A stretch of DNA of 64,000 bases from Erythrobasidium yunnanense (lineage: Eukaryota > Basidiomycota > Cystobasidiomycetes > Erythrobasidiales > Erythrobasidiaceae): positions 1,922,001 to 1,986,000 of the forward strand of contig BCJC01000003.1 of the NCBI GenBank assembly GCA_001600175.1. Reading direction: 5' to 3'. A program made the translations under genes and the position numbers. The notes beneath the pieces are model-generated. The model saw only the letters and a list, made by a program, of their open reading frames with translations. It was not told the origin of the DNA and made no database searches. Shown piece after piece: positions 51,782-63,272 of the stretch; position 1 is the first letter of the stretch; each line of letters starts with the position of its first letter.

Positions 51782-53582
51782 ATGCTTCGCACAGCTACAC
51801 GCGCGCCTACTTCACTTCTGAACAGCAGCAGTCGTTCTGCAGCTGCTAAGTCAGCTCTCAAGCCTGGTATGTCGAAAGCGATAGCGAGCTTCCCTGGCCA
51901 AGATTCTATCTGGATCTTTAAGCTGGCTGGCTATCTCATCGTATAGAATTGGCTAATATTGGTTGTTCTACTTCTTCCTGTTCTTTTCTCGGATCCAGCT
52001 GCTTGCGCAAGAAGCTTGTCGACTTCGCGAAATGCGATAATCGAGCCTGCAGTCCGCATCAGCGGTGTTAGACGAGCTGCTCTTCCAGGTAGATCTACAT
52101 CCCAAAACTACATACAGTTCCAGGCTGAAAGAGCTCGACTTGCAGCCCGTCGATGGCTGCTACAGCAAAACTCGTATGCCACAGAGGCACGAGGAAAATT
52201 CTCTAGAGCGAAGCCTGTACGTCGCATTACCTCTTTCCATACACTCTATACCTTGAAATGCTGATGTATCCATTCGCAGCACATGAACATCGGAACCATC
52301 GGGCACGTCGACCACGGCAAGACTACATTAACAGCAGCCATCACGAAAACGATGGCCGAAGCGAATGGAAGCAATAAATTTGTCGACTACAACATGATTG
52401 ATAAAGCTCCTGAGGAGCGTGCTAGAGGAATTACAATCTCTGCGGCACATGTCGAGTACGAGACGGACAAAAGACATTATGCTCATGTAGACTGTCCGGG
52501 ACATCAGGATTTCATCAAGAACATGTGTGTGCTTTTCATCATCCCTCGGATAGGTTGAGCTTCAAAGCTGAAAGTTGGTATACAGGGTCGTCGGTGCTTC
52601 CCAGATGGACGGAGCTATCATTGTGGTCGCAGCAACAGATGGATCCATGCCTCAGACGCGAGAACACTTACTTCTCGCCCGGCAAGTGGGTATCCAAAAG
52701 CTCGTTATCTTCATCAACAAGGTAGACGCAGTGGACGATCCCGAGATGCTGGAGCTTGTCGAGATGGAGATGCGCGATTTACTCGCTACATACGGCTTTG
52801 ATGGTGAAAACACACCTATCATCAAAGGAAGTGCTTTGAATGCTCTGAACGGAACAAAGCCAGAGATCGGAACGGAGAGCATCAAGCTTCTCATGAAATC
52901 CGTTGATGATTGGCTCGATCAGCCTACTCGAGCATTGGACAAGCCTTTCTTGATGCCCGTGGAGGATGTCTTCTCCATCCCTGGACGAGGAACAGTCGTG
53001 ACTGGCCGAGTTGAGCGTGGTACAATCACAAAAGGCGCAGAGCTGGAGATTGTCGGACTGGGAAGTAAGGAAAAGACGACGTTGACGGGTATCGAGATGT
53101 TCCATAAAGAATTGGATAGAGGCGAGGCGGGAGATAACATGGGAGCCCTGCTTAGAGGTATAAAGAGGGAACAGATCAAGAGAGGTATGGTCCTCGTCCA
53201 GCCAGGTAGCATCAAGCCCGTCAAGAAATTCCTGGCATCGCTCTATATCCTCACGAAGGATGAGGGCGGTAGATACACTCCGTAGGCTTCTTCCCCATCC
53301 TTCTTCCAATCTCAGCATCAACTGATTTTGTTACGTCCTTTCTACAGCTTCATGAACAACTACAGACCACAGCTCTTCATCCGCACATCCGACGTGACAG
53401 TAGCATTGACATTCCCGCCTGGCGTCGAAGGACGCGATGAAAAAGTCGTTATGCCAGGCGAGAACGTCGAGCTGGAAGGAGAGCTCGTACACGAGATTGC
53501 GCTCGAAGAAGGATCAAGATTCACACTCCGTGAAGGTGGGAAAACTATCGGAACAGGATTGGTCACGCGCATCATGGGTTAG
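51782..53582 (+). CDS. TUF1: Mitochondrial translation elongation factor Tu
   Basis: Five exons (51782-51866, 51999-52216, 52280-52524, 52586-53281, 53348-53582) encode about 492 residues. A basic, Ser/Ala-rich presequence of about 95 residues (start [13 protein letters not shown]) precedes the bacterial-type mature start [20 protein letters not shown]. GTPase motifs are [20 protein letters not shown] and GSALNAL. Domains 2 and 3 are complete ([34 protein letters not shown], and the end [12 protein letters not shown]). It delivers aminoacyl-tRNA to the mitochondrial ribosome. The presequence is longer than in yeast, and part of exon 2 (before QAERARL) might hide a further intron. Confidence 0.95.
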
Positions 53583-54091
53583 AAACCGTCCCTTTGGCAC
53601 ATGATAAACGAACTTGATGCAGCAGCAGTAGAGCTTCCTTTTAGATTGTATCATATTCTTCCTTCCTTCTTCGTCGTTTGGTCCTTCCCTCGTTCGCTCG
53701 CAAGCACCGCATTAGCAATATAACGAAAACACCCTTCTCAGCATGAAGTCTCTGTATGATTCGCTTGTGCTTCACTGGCGTTAGCGACAAGGACTTGGAA
53801 TATTGTGGCTTGTAGCAGATCATAGTTAGCTGTTAGCGAAAGCCTTTCATAGATCTTTCAGTCAATTGTCTCTTCTGCGACTTCAGTGCCGCCAAGCAGC
53901 CTATTTCACGGAGCTTGATAGGTTGTTAACGGCGTTGGCCGGATCAGCGTTTCCATTACTGGCCGCCCGAGCAGATATAGCTAGTAGATCGCATTGCAGA
54001 ACCGCAATAAACCGGCCAATAGAGGGTGAAAAAGAGTAGAGGAGGACGAGATACAACCCAGAGTGTAACGAAGATGCGATAGTAGTTCGAT
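53583..54091. other. Convergent intergenic region
   Basis: This 509-bp gap between the stops of the EF-Tu and eL31 genes is A/T-richer than its flanks. No gene is seen. Confidence 0.4.
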
Positions 54092-54691
54092 TTACTCGTC
54101 GGTCTCGACTACTTGCGTTGTCGTGCCCTGTAGAAATCACATTACAATTGTCAGAATTGCTGCTGGCCAGATTGCCTGGGATAGAGATTGAGGATTCACC
54201 TTGAAGCTCGTGATGCCTGGTACGTGGGATGCGACTACGTATAGCTTCTCCTTTGCGTTCTCCTCGTCGTTACGCTTGCCTGGGAAACACAGGGGCATAG
54301 AGTCAGTCTTCGGTCCTGCAAGTCTGGGTACAAAAAGCTGGACCCACGGGACAGTCTGACTCTGATTCTCCTGGGGACACTCTTGATACCCAATTGCCAG
54401 ATCGCAGCGTTCAATGAAGGGTCTATTCTGATATCCTTGGTGCCCATTGCTTTTTCTGCAAACTTCTTGACCTCCTTGACGGCTGTAGGTGCGCGGTGCT
54501 TGAAGCCTAGCGACTTTGTGCGCTTGTGTAGGTTGACTGTCATCTCGTAGGATACGACCTCGTTGAGCGCCTGCAATGTCGACACATCCATCCCGTCAGA
54601 ACTTCGGTTCCTTCAAGGCTGGCTCCTCCCAGCTCTACCCTCCCCAACGTACAGAGCGCTGCTTCTTCTCCTTCTTCTGTCCACGAGCCAT
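54092..54691 (-). CDS. RPL31: Cytosolic ribosomal protein eL31
   Basis: Four exons on the minus strand (54653-54691, 54348-54570, 54200-54279, 54092-54127) encode about 125 residues. The start [20 protein letters not shown] and the blocks [34 protein letters not shown], then [19 protein letters not shown] and VVASHVP are typical of eL31. The protein sits at the tunnel exit of the 60S subunit. The first exon is 39 nt, as often seen in fungal ribosomal genes. All borders are GT-AG and all joins reproduce family sequence. Confidence 0.95.
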
Positions 54692-55195
54692 TGCTGAATA
54701 GTGATGGGTGTTGGATGTTCCGGTCAGCTCAAAGTCACCCTTGGTCTCGCTGTCTTTTCCAATTTCGAGATGGAAGGTTTTTGCGGACCGGCAAGAGAGA
54801 GTCGAAATTCTGACTGAATCCACAACAACTACATAGGAGAAACAGAGCATACAATGGACATGCTATATATCAATCTAATGACCCTCCAGCTGAGCGCTAC
54901 GAGAAAGATCGGCGAAGGAAGCTTGATTTCAAGGGAACCATCTTGGAGCTGGCAACTATGTCGAGATAATGCAAGGCATATCCCACTGCTATACAATGCA
55001 TAGACACCCTGTTCGAGATCAGCTTGGTTCAGCCTGCAGCGACTTCGCAACGCCGTCTCTATTGGCAAATCATCATCCCAATCTCCGTCAAATCAACGCA
55101 AAGCCCCTCTCTGGCAAAGGATGCGCAACGCCATTGCAGTCAACTTTGCGTGCTACATAATCTCATCCAATTCCGCGTCTTTCTGATCAGACACC
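54692..55195. promoter_or_regulatory. eL31 promoter and 3' region of the isochorismatase-like gene
   Basis: These 504 bp contain no recognisable gene. Short frames here have no domain or splice support. The half next to 54691 should hold the eL31 promoter. Confidence 0.35.
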
Positions 55196-55969
55196 CTAAG
55201 CTTTGACATCCGAAGAGCTGATGATAGTAGCAAAAGCGTCTCCAAGCTCCTTGATGACCATCTGTCACACATCATGTATCAACATCGTAAGTATCAGTAT
55301 GTTAATGCGCCAACTCACCTCCGTCACTTCCTTTCCTGATGCTCCGGGGATATCTCTGTCTCCGATAGCGTCTCTTGCGATGATCACATCGTATCCCTTC
55401 TGACTAGCTTCTCTCGCAGTTGTCGACACGCATACATGGGACATGTATCTATCGGCTCATATCAGTAAGTTCCCACTCTAATCAATCTGGGACTCTGCAC
55501 CCACCCAGTCAGGACTAGTTTCTTCTTTCCCAATTTCTGCAATCTACTATCCAGGTCCGTCTCCGCAAAGCTTCCCGGGAATTTCTTCTCGATGCTGAAT
55601 TCATTATCGTCATTTTTACCATTCGGCAATAGTTCTTTGAATTCTTTCGCGAGTTCAGAGCCAGGTGTGAATACGGGTGTGCCGTCAGGAACGCTGTGTG
55701 TGATATGTGCAATGTGGCCGCCCCCGTTGCGGTACTTCTCGACGAGGGACGCGATTGCGGGACGTGAAGTGTCGATGTCGGTCACGGCTAGATGGCCTTG
55801 TGCATATTCGTTTTGAGCTGTAAGACAGATGAGGAACTGTTATTAGTAGCTGCTCTGGCTGCATCTTGCCAAATGAATGGGACGCACCGTCGATGATGCA
55901 GAGGACAGAGTCGGAGACGGACGCTGTAGAGTCGGGAATACCTGCAAGCTGACGGAAGGATGCTGCCAT
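55196..55969 (-). CDS. Isochorismatase-family cysteine hydrolase (nicotinamidase-like)
   Basis: Four exons on the minus strand (55888-55969, 55505-55817, 55319-55448, 55196-55261) encode about 196 residues. The catalytic triad positions of the family are present: Asp in CIIDGAQNEYAQGHL, Lys in EKKFPGSF, and nucleophilic Cys in GYMSHVCVSTTARE. The cis-peptide neighbourhood (DRDIPGASGKEVTE) follows. Related enzymes hydrolyse nicotinamide, isochorismate or N-carbamoyl substrates. The metal-binding His cluster of true nicotinamidases is not clear, so a general isochorismatase-like hydrolase is the safer call. The intron between TG and YMSHVC is fixed by the motif. Confidence 0.88.
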
Positions 55970-56759
55970 GATTGTTAATGTGACTTAAGTGAGTAGTGCA
56001 GAAGCAAGAGCAGGCGAAGCCGTTGCGAAGATCACTAATAAGCGGCTGTCAGTTTCTCCCCGCGCCGCTTCAGCAGGTCACATGACAGGTTCGCAGAATG
56101 ATGCACAGGCAAATATTCTTATGTAAAAGTAGAAGAGCAGTATATACATGCTTGGTCTACTCGTCGGGTTTCACGGGACCAGACCTGGCTTTCTTACACC
56201 CAAACAACGCGAGCTTCACCCAAAGCTCCTGTAGTCCAATCCAACAAGAGAGGACGTTACTTCCTGAATCATATGTACATTGTACACCCAAACAAGCCAT
56301 GAATGTTCAGAGCTTGTACTGAGTGCGCGGTGTTCCTGCCCAAAGGAGAAGAGAGGTGCGAAGACCAGCACCACATGTTGGAACACGCATGGAGCACACA
56401 GGAAGCACAGAAGACCAGCCAGTGTATGGATGTGACAAGCATTCAGTGTTGTGTGCTTAAGCGCATTGCGAAGCTTCAAGTGAAGACAGCATCCAAAATC
56501 GATGGGCGAGATGCTCCGGCTGAACAAGTAGGCGCTGACTGTTTACCGGCAGGCTTGACTTGCGGCATACGGCATGTAGACATGGACGTCGCTGTTGCTT
56601 GTATGGCAGGTTGCGCTTTGTTGCGTTGACAGTGCGATATCCTCAAGGCGACGTGCGAGATCCCAGCTCAGCGAGCGCACGATGAGCAGCAGTAGCAGGC
56701 AGATATACGAAATCTTCTTGATGCTTCTTGCTTTTTGATTTAATAACATTCGTGCAATT
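55970..56759. promoter_or_regulatory. 790-bp divergent promoter, isochorismatase-like gene and NAD kinase
   Basis: No gene is recognised. A CACATG core (in GTCACATGAC, about 56078-56087) is a possible basic helix-loop-helix-type site. The rest shows only short frames without homology. The spacing is unusually wide for this window. Confidence 0.35.
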
Positions 56760-59700
56760 ATGCTCGTTCCATCGCTTGACCGGGCAGCTCGACCTCCTCC
56801 CATCTTTGTCACTTCTCACTCGGTTTCCTCATCATCGTCATCATCCAGCAGCGACGGCGACGACGAGCAAGGAGATCCATCTGACTCCTCGCAGTTCTTG
56901 CTGGCATCTCCCTTGAGTTGGGACAAAGGCGACCCCATCTCTCCCTCTTCGCCGGCAACTGCGACGATGACCACAAACTCGGGCATCAAATCTGTCACTT
57001 TTGACGGCAAGACGTACGATGCAACTACAGCGAGTACCTCTAGACTGTCACGGCCTGCGAGAGATCCCTATACCGACAGCTTGAATCATGCATCTACATC
57101 TGGTACTGCCACTACTTCTGCCAAACCAGCTGGATCCATCCCTCTACCTTCCCCATCTGCTGTACACATCAATAATGCGCTTGAAGAATCACTGCGACGG
57201 GCCGAGGAGGAGAGACAGCGAAGATCGTTTGAACGCCGGCTCTTGCGACGGAAGCAACGACGGCGGGAATACAATGGCAACTCTGCAAATACACCTACTG
57301 CATTCGCACAGAAAGATGCTGTCATTGAAGAAGAAGGCGAAGATCTCCTTCAACAACCACCTGAACAAGCGATCCTAGACTCTGCCGACGAGATAGGGTC
57401 CAACGAGGAGGATTATGACGACGAGGACGACTATTCCGATGATTCAGAAGAGGACGAGCGGAATCTCACTCGTCAACTTGCAGAAACAGCAGTTTCCGTG
57501 CGCGAAATGTCGAGAGAGCTCGGGCGCGCACGTGTCAAATCATCCATACAATCCGTCCTCATCGTCACCAAAGCAAGGGACAACCAGCTCATTCGCCTAA
57601 CGAGGGAGTTGGCGCTCTATCTCATGAAGACGCCAAGACATGGACGCTCGAGGGGAATAACGGTCTATGTGGATGCGCAGCTCAGAAAGAGTAAGAGGTT
57701 TGATGCGGCGGGGATGGAGGCGGAGAATCCAGAGCTCTTCAGATCGGATAGACATCATCATCATCACCATCATTCGCATACGGGTACAAGCGGGTCTCAT
57801 CAACGTCGCAACTCGCGCAAATCATCTACTTCTGCATCTTCTCTCAATATACTAGGCATGGCAGGCGCATCTTCAGATCGACTGAGTGCATCCGTCGCTT
57901 CTTCAGGTGCTTCTACTCCGGCACTCGCCAACGCCCATTCTGGTGCATTGTCGAATGGGAAACCACTCACGAGGCTCACAGAAGCGCTCGTAAGCCGTCA
58001 GTTGGATAGACAGCTGGAGAAGGAGAAAGCAAGGCGGAGCGGGACTTCGCTTGATAAACAAGCATATAGAGATCAGGAAGGACAGAGTGGTGCAAATACA
58101 CCGCTGTCACCAGCTTCGGCAGTCAATGGAGAGGAGCAAGGTTTGCTCAGATATTGGACGGCGGAGATGTGCTCGAAAAGTCCGCATCTCTTCGACTTGG
58201 TAGTTACGGTGAGCCAAGCATCCTTGTCCCATGTTTCAGCTAGATACTGAGTGTGCGTACTGTTTCGAATCCAGCTCGGCGGTGACGGTACTGTCCTCTT
58301 CACTTCCTGGCTCTTCCAGCACGTTGTGCCACCCGTCATTCCATTCGCTCTAGGTTCTCTCGGCTTTCTCACAAATTTCGATTTCAGCAATCATGTCCGC
58401 GTGATGGAGTCAGCGATCAACGACGGAGTTCGCGTAAACTTGCGCATGCGATTCACCGCTACGATCTACAGAGCCGTGAACCAAGATGGTCTCTCAGGAG
58501 GCAGGCAGAGAGCGATAAGAAGTGGTGAGACGGGGCAGATCTTCATGGAGAAACTCAAGAGTGGAGGATGGGATGCTATTGAACAACAATCGCAACAGCA
58601 GCAGAATTGTGGGCCATACAACTCGGCAAGGGATAGAGAGGTCACTTGCTCGGTGACGAGACCGGCGGAAAGCTTTGAAGTCCTCAATGATCTAGTCGTC
58701 GATAGAGGACCGAGTCCATATGTCAGCTTGCTGGAGCTGTTTGGTGAGTGGGATCATCCTGGATCAAAGAAGGATCTTGCTGACATGGTCTGCAGGCGAC
58801 GAGCATCACATGACCACGGTGCAGGCTGATGGTCTCTGTGTCGCAACGCCGACTGGATCTACTGCATACTCTGTACGTCTCCCTTTCACAAGCCAGCTCA
58901 AGCCTCTCTTGCTAATCATGTACGTTTGGCCAACAGCTCTCTGCAGGCGGCTCCCTCGTACATCCCGAGATCCCAACTCTTCTCATCACGCCCATCTGTC
59001 CACACACGCTTTCTTTCCGGCCTATGCTTCTTCCAGACAGTATGGAGCTCCGCATCTGTGTGCCCTACAACTCCCGCTCAACAGCATGGGCGTCTTTCGA
59101 TGGTCGTGGCAGAGTCGAGATCAGGCGTGAGTCCTCGTCCTTTCCCCTCTCCTTTCGAGTTTAGACTGAATACGCGATGTATGCACGCAGAGGGAGACCA
59201 CATCAAAGTCACTGCATCGCAATATCCCTTTCCAACAGTGTGTGCAGATAAACAGAGCACAGATTGGTTCCAGGCCATTCAGCGGACCCTGAAGTGGAAT
59301 GAACGACAAAGGCAGAAATCATTCGTCGTGGTCGAGCAGGCGCGCGAAGACCCTCAGGACGCTGCTTCTGCAGGACAGCAGTCTGCGTCGGTACAAGGAA
59401 GTGCGAAATCTGCTAGCAAATCGGGTAAGACTGTTTAAGTTCTTGTGATGGAGGCATCATGCTGATATTTGCGAGTCGTTCCAGACGCTGTTTCCAGCCT
59501 GAAAGCCAAGGCAGAAGACGATGAAGATGATGGCTCGTTCGACATTGACGATATACCCCTCACGGCATCTACGACTGGCACTTCTTCCTCATCGCCCTCT
59601 CACAATGAGCGTCAAAGCGGAGCGCTTGTCATTGGGACTTCTTCAGCTGCAATCGCCCAAGAAGCGAGCGAGAACAACGATGTGGAGAGTATTCAGGACC

Positions 59701-59963
59701 TCGACGTGGAGCATCAAGATCCTCGACACTTACGCCAATACGACATACCCGTGCGGAACGAAGGGAAGCAACGAAGTCCTCGTTTGAGAACACCTAAAAA
59801 CCTAACCCATCCACCCTTGCCGAGACATAACTCCGAGCGGACACCAACGAGTAGAGATAGAAGAGCAAACGCGTCTGCTAGGGATGGAGATAAAGTGAAA
59901 GCTTTCGTAGTTTTCGGAGCAGATTCCAGCGATGCTGAGACTACGGCTAGCGAGGATAACTGA
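56760..59963 (+). CDS. NAD(H) kinase with long disordered extensions
   Basis: Six exons (56760-58208, 58275-58743, 58796-58872, 58937-59126, 59191-59424, 59485-59963) encode about 965 residues, roughly twice the usual fungal length. Catalytic motifs are LGGDGT (about residue 484), [41 protein letters not shown] and [20 protein letters not shown]. The enzyme phosphorylates NAD(H) to NADP(H). The N-terminus (1-240) is Ser/Arg/acidic-rich with a helical RR-rich stretch; residues 330-440 contain a run of seven His and Ser/Ala repeats, inserted before the GGDGT. The C-terminal 230 residues are also acidic and disordered. These extensions likely serve regulation or localisation. The first exon alone is 1449 nt, the longest unbroken exon of the right half. 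Confidence 0.93.
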
Positions 59964-60246
59964 AGTACTTGGTCATTCTGAGTTACAGGTAGACTGGATA
60001 GAGTTGTTGTACTGATTACGTCCCTCTAGCAAAATCAAAAGCGCAATTTCTGATCATAAATGTCGACGTCAATGACGAGACTTCGGAAGCTGCTTTCAAG
60101 CCTGTTGCCCTAGGGATAATGTCCACTGATCACACACCCTTGTATAAGCTATTGCTACAGAGCTACAAAAGACAGCTAATATTGTGCTATGTTGCCAGAC
60201 AAGACTATTTGTCACTGAAGAAGGGCTCTCTACATGCTTGGCTACC
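59964..60246. other. Convergent intergenic region
   Basis: These 283 bp hold the 3' ends of the NAD kinase and ribose-5-phosphate isomerase genes. Nothing else is seen. Confidence 0.4.
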
Positions 60247-62138
60247 TCAGGCCATATTCAGACTCTCGAGCTTTGCCTTGAGCGCCTCTGGCGTCGCCTG
60301 AATAGTTGGATTATTTGCTCCGTTGACATAAAGTAACGCCTCAGCAGGAGTCTGTGTCTGATCCACCATGTCCGCTGTAATTTTCGCTTCCTGTCCTTCT
60401 TGCAGTGTTTCTTCCTGTCCATCACTCCACCTGACCGTAACACTCCCATCCTCATTTCCGAAATAAGCAGCTTTCGCCATCCCTACGAATAAACCTACTT
60501 CAACGACACCTGTGAGCATCTTGATCTTCATGAGTAGAGCTTCGGGCTCCCGCATGTGCGCTTCATCGAATATAGCATCGATCACGAAGTTGCTGTTGTC
60601 TGTAACGACAGGGCCGGCTTTCGCTTTTCCCATGCGAAGAGTGGGTTGAAGACACCCTGGCATCTTTTCCAAATTCGCGAGGACTGGGAGGAACAACGCC
60701 TTAGCTTTAATGGGACTTTGCCCGGTCGACCGCTTGTACGTACCTTTGGAATACGCAAACATGGGCACTTCGATAGGCACCCCTTTCGTCCAAGTCTGAC
60801 CCAGTAGTTGACTATTCTTCCGATGGTCTGCTACGAGGACAAACTCGTTTGCAGCTTCCGCCAGCACCTAGTGTCCGACTCATATTAGTGTGACAGCCGA
60901 CACTATGGGGGATAGACTTACCTTTTCTCGCAGATGACAAGCTCCGCCGCCTTTGATGCAGTTCAGAGCGAGGTCGCATTCGTCCGCGCCGTCTATGGTC
61001 ACATCAATGGAAGGGAATTGGTCTGTTATCGAAACAGGAGAGAAGTTATTCATAGATGCGACCTGTAACCTCTTGGAAGTATTACATACCGACATCTCCA
61101 AGATTGAGGCTAGCGCTGACTATCAGTTCTTTGGACTGAAAGCCCGTGGGGATGAACTGGCCGAAGCGGATCAGCCCTATGACAAGAAATATCTGAAACA
61201 GGTATATAGGACACACCCATCTCCGCTTGTTCGCCTCACATCCTTGCTCCAGTATCCTATCCACGACATACGGCACCGTTGATCCCGATCCTATTCCTAT
61301 GACTTTATGGTGCGGTTTCACATGCACGTCTACAGCTCTGTACGCCGCTAGTTTTTTCGCATGCTCGATGGGAGATAGAGGTTTCTTGCTTTCATCACTG
61401 TCTTTTGTAAGTGATTTGTGGGATTGTGCAAGTTTGGCGGACGCTATTTGGGCGGGGGACAGAGGTGTAGGAAGAGAAGCAAGTGGTAGCGAAGAAGAAG
61501 GAGAATCTGGTTGTTGCTTCTCTTCAGGTTGTCTCGTAGCAGAAGAAGAAGCCGGCGCGGTCGACCCGCTTTCATTCGCATTGGTCATCTTCCTCAGTTT
61601 ACTACTCCCTCTTCTCAGCCTTGCATGATTGCCTGTCCTCAAGAAGCCTCCTTCGCCCATCGTGACCTCCTCTTCCTCCGTCGCTTCTTCAATCTCGCCA
61701 TTGCCCTCCGTCGCATGCTGTCCAGAACTCTTATTCATGTTCTTAATGGATGTCAAAGCTTGTAATGAGTTGCTGTTGGAAGTACTGCTGCTTGAGAAGG
61801 AGGATCGCTGTCCGTGAGCATGGCCGAACGAGCCTTTGCGCGATGAAGGCTTGGAGGATTCAGGCGAGTTGGCGCCTGATGACAGAGGTGTGATAGGCAG
61901 CTTCTGGAGAGCATCCAACGCTGGTGAAGGCACTGCGACATCCACATAAGAATAATCAGCTTGCTATTCCGCCGACCTTTTACAGGCTGCAGCTGACTTG
62001 TTGCGGTTGTCGCTGTTCAAGAGGTGGGATGTAAGTGGATTGTACTGTAGTGAGCCGGCCTAGCGAACGTGGTATTTTGTTATGGAAAGAAGAGTCGCTA
62101 AAGCGAAGAAGCCGGCGGGGGAAAGCAGAGCACAACAT
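60247..62138 (-). CDS. RKI1: Ribose-5-phosphate isomerase A with long N-terminal extension
   Basis: Five exons on the minus strand (61998-62138, 61240-61963, 61090-61176, 60922-61022, 60247-60867) encode about 557 residues. The RpiA core begins near residue 255: [62 protein letters not shown], and a C-terminal GMAKAAYFG and [11 protein letters not shown]. It interconverts ribose-5-phosphate and ribulose-5-phosphate in the pentose-phosphate pathway. The first 250 residues are Ser/Pro-rich with an N-terminal basic stretch ([13 protein letters not shown]) that could act as a targeting signal. The first intron (61964-61997) is only 34 nt; without it there is no ATG for the long frame. An insertion (KSTGQSP-like, about residue 390) also distinguishes it. 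Confidence 0.85.
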
Positions 62139-62478
62139 AACAAGCTTTACGAGTGCACCGTCTCTGAGTACTAGAAGAGCATATTACGACGCATAATGCA
62201 CATATTAAACCGAAAGCTTGGCTTTTGGACTTCTTAAGCATCTCGAATGTACCCCTATTCCAGGAAGATATAGGAACTCTCGCAAGTATGTCAATCCAGT
62301 CAGTGCATGAGCTGATACGAATTTCTGCCTCCCTCGAGAAAGTATGGTAAGCTTGCCAGCAAGATATATTGCAGTAGAATACGATGAAAGATAGCGCGTA
62401 AACAGAAGACTGAAGGACTGCTGCGAAACCGATGGGACAGATGTACGAGGATGTAGAAGGTATTTGAATAGTGAATGA
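62139..62478. promoter_or_regulatory. Promoter of the ribose-5-phosphate isomerase gene and 3' region of the light-chain gene
   Basis: The 340-bp gap has no gene. It lies between two minus-strand genes. Confidence 0.35.
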
Positions 62479-63206
62479 CTACGCGGCCATGATCTGCGAA
62501 TGTATACCGATGATCAGCACCTGCATCAGGCTATCGAGAACGACGTATTGACGCACCTCTCTGACGAAGGCCTTGTAGTCTATACTTCCATCGTTGCCGA
62601 CTTTGACACCAGCGAGCAATTCATCCACTTCTTGATCCGACAATTTCTCGCCCAAGCTCGTGAGGACGTATCTCAGTTCGCCCACGCCAATGTAGCCAGT
62701 CTGGTCCTTGTCGAAGACTGCAAAGCCGCGAATGAACTCTTCTGTGTGAAGAGATGGGATAGGAAGTAGAGGTTGCGAGAGAGGAGAGAGGGAGAAGGTC
62801 ATGGCGCGTGGTCAGTGACAACAACATGGGTCTCAAGCTGCCGTAGACGGGCGCACCTTCTGTACCAGCGCTCTTGAAACCATCAGGACGGTGTAGGATC
62901 TGAGTAAACGAGTCGTAGTCGACTGCGCACACACAGAATCATCATCGACCATTGACGCGTTTCCTCCGAGACGGTCGCAAACTCACTGTCCTTTGGGCTG
63001 CTGCTTGCGAGTTCTGCTACTTCTGCCTGTGTAGGATTCTGTCCCAATGCTCTTAGGACATCCCCTAGCGATTCTCGAGGGATGCTGCCTGTCCCTCGTT
63101 TGTCGAACAGCGCAAAGGCTTCGCGGATCTCGGCGTCCTGGGACTGACAGAATACAGCATAGCAATGTTAGGAGTGTTATGCATTGTGTATAGACGCCCT
63201 TACCAT
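62479..63206 (-). CDS. Myosin essential light chain / calmodulin-like EF-hand protein
   Basis: Five exons on the minus strand (63204-63206, 62987-63143, 62857-62922, 62557-62741, 62479-62493) encode about 141 residues. The first coding exon is the ATG alone, joined over a 60-nt intron to [20 protein letters not shown]. Later come [71 protein letters not shown] and the end FVREIMAA. EF-hand 1 (DKRGTGS) and EF-hand 3 (DKDQTGYI) carry few ideal calcium ligands, as in Cdc4/Mlc1-type light chains that bind myosin IQ motifs and act in cytokinesis. Length fits the family. Confidence 0.88.
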
Positions 63207-63272
63207 CTTGTCTTGAATTCGTGATTGATGGATAGTCAAGGCTTGAATCAGCTTCAATAACCTCGAATAACA
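63207..63272. promoter_or_regulatory. 66-bp bidirectional promoter
   Basis: The light-chain ATG (63206, minus) and the uS7m ATG (63273, plus) leave 66 bp. The first intron of the light-chain gene begins right after its ATG, so regulatory sequence may extend into it. Confidence 0.5.

Noticed and set aside
56060-56100. CACATG-containing near-palindrome as a defined operator
   Set aside because: A single short site in 790 bp is expected by chance, so it is only mentioned as a possibility.
58261-58276. Sequence TTCGAATCC resembling a tRNA T-arm
   Set aside because: No matching A-box, cloverleaf or terminator around it; it overlaps the intron-exon border of the NAD kinase gene.
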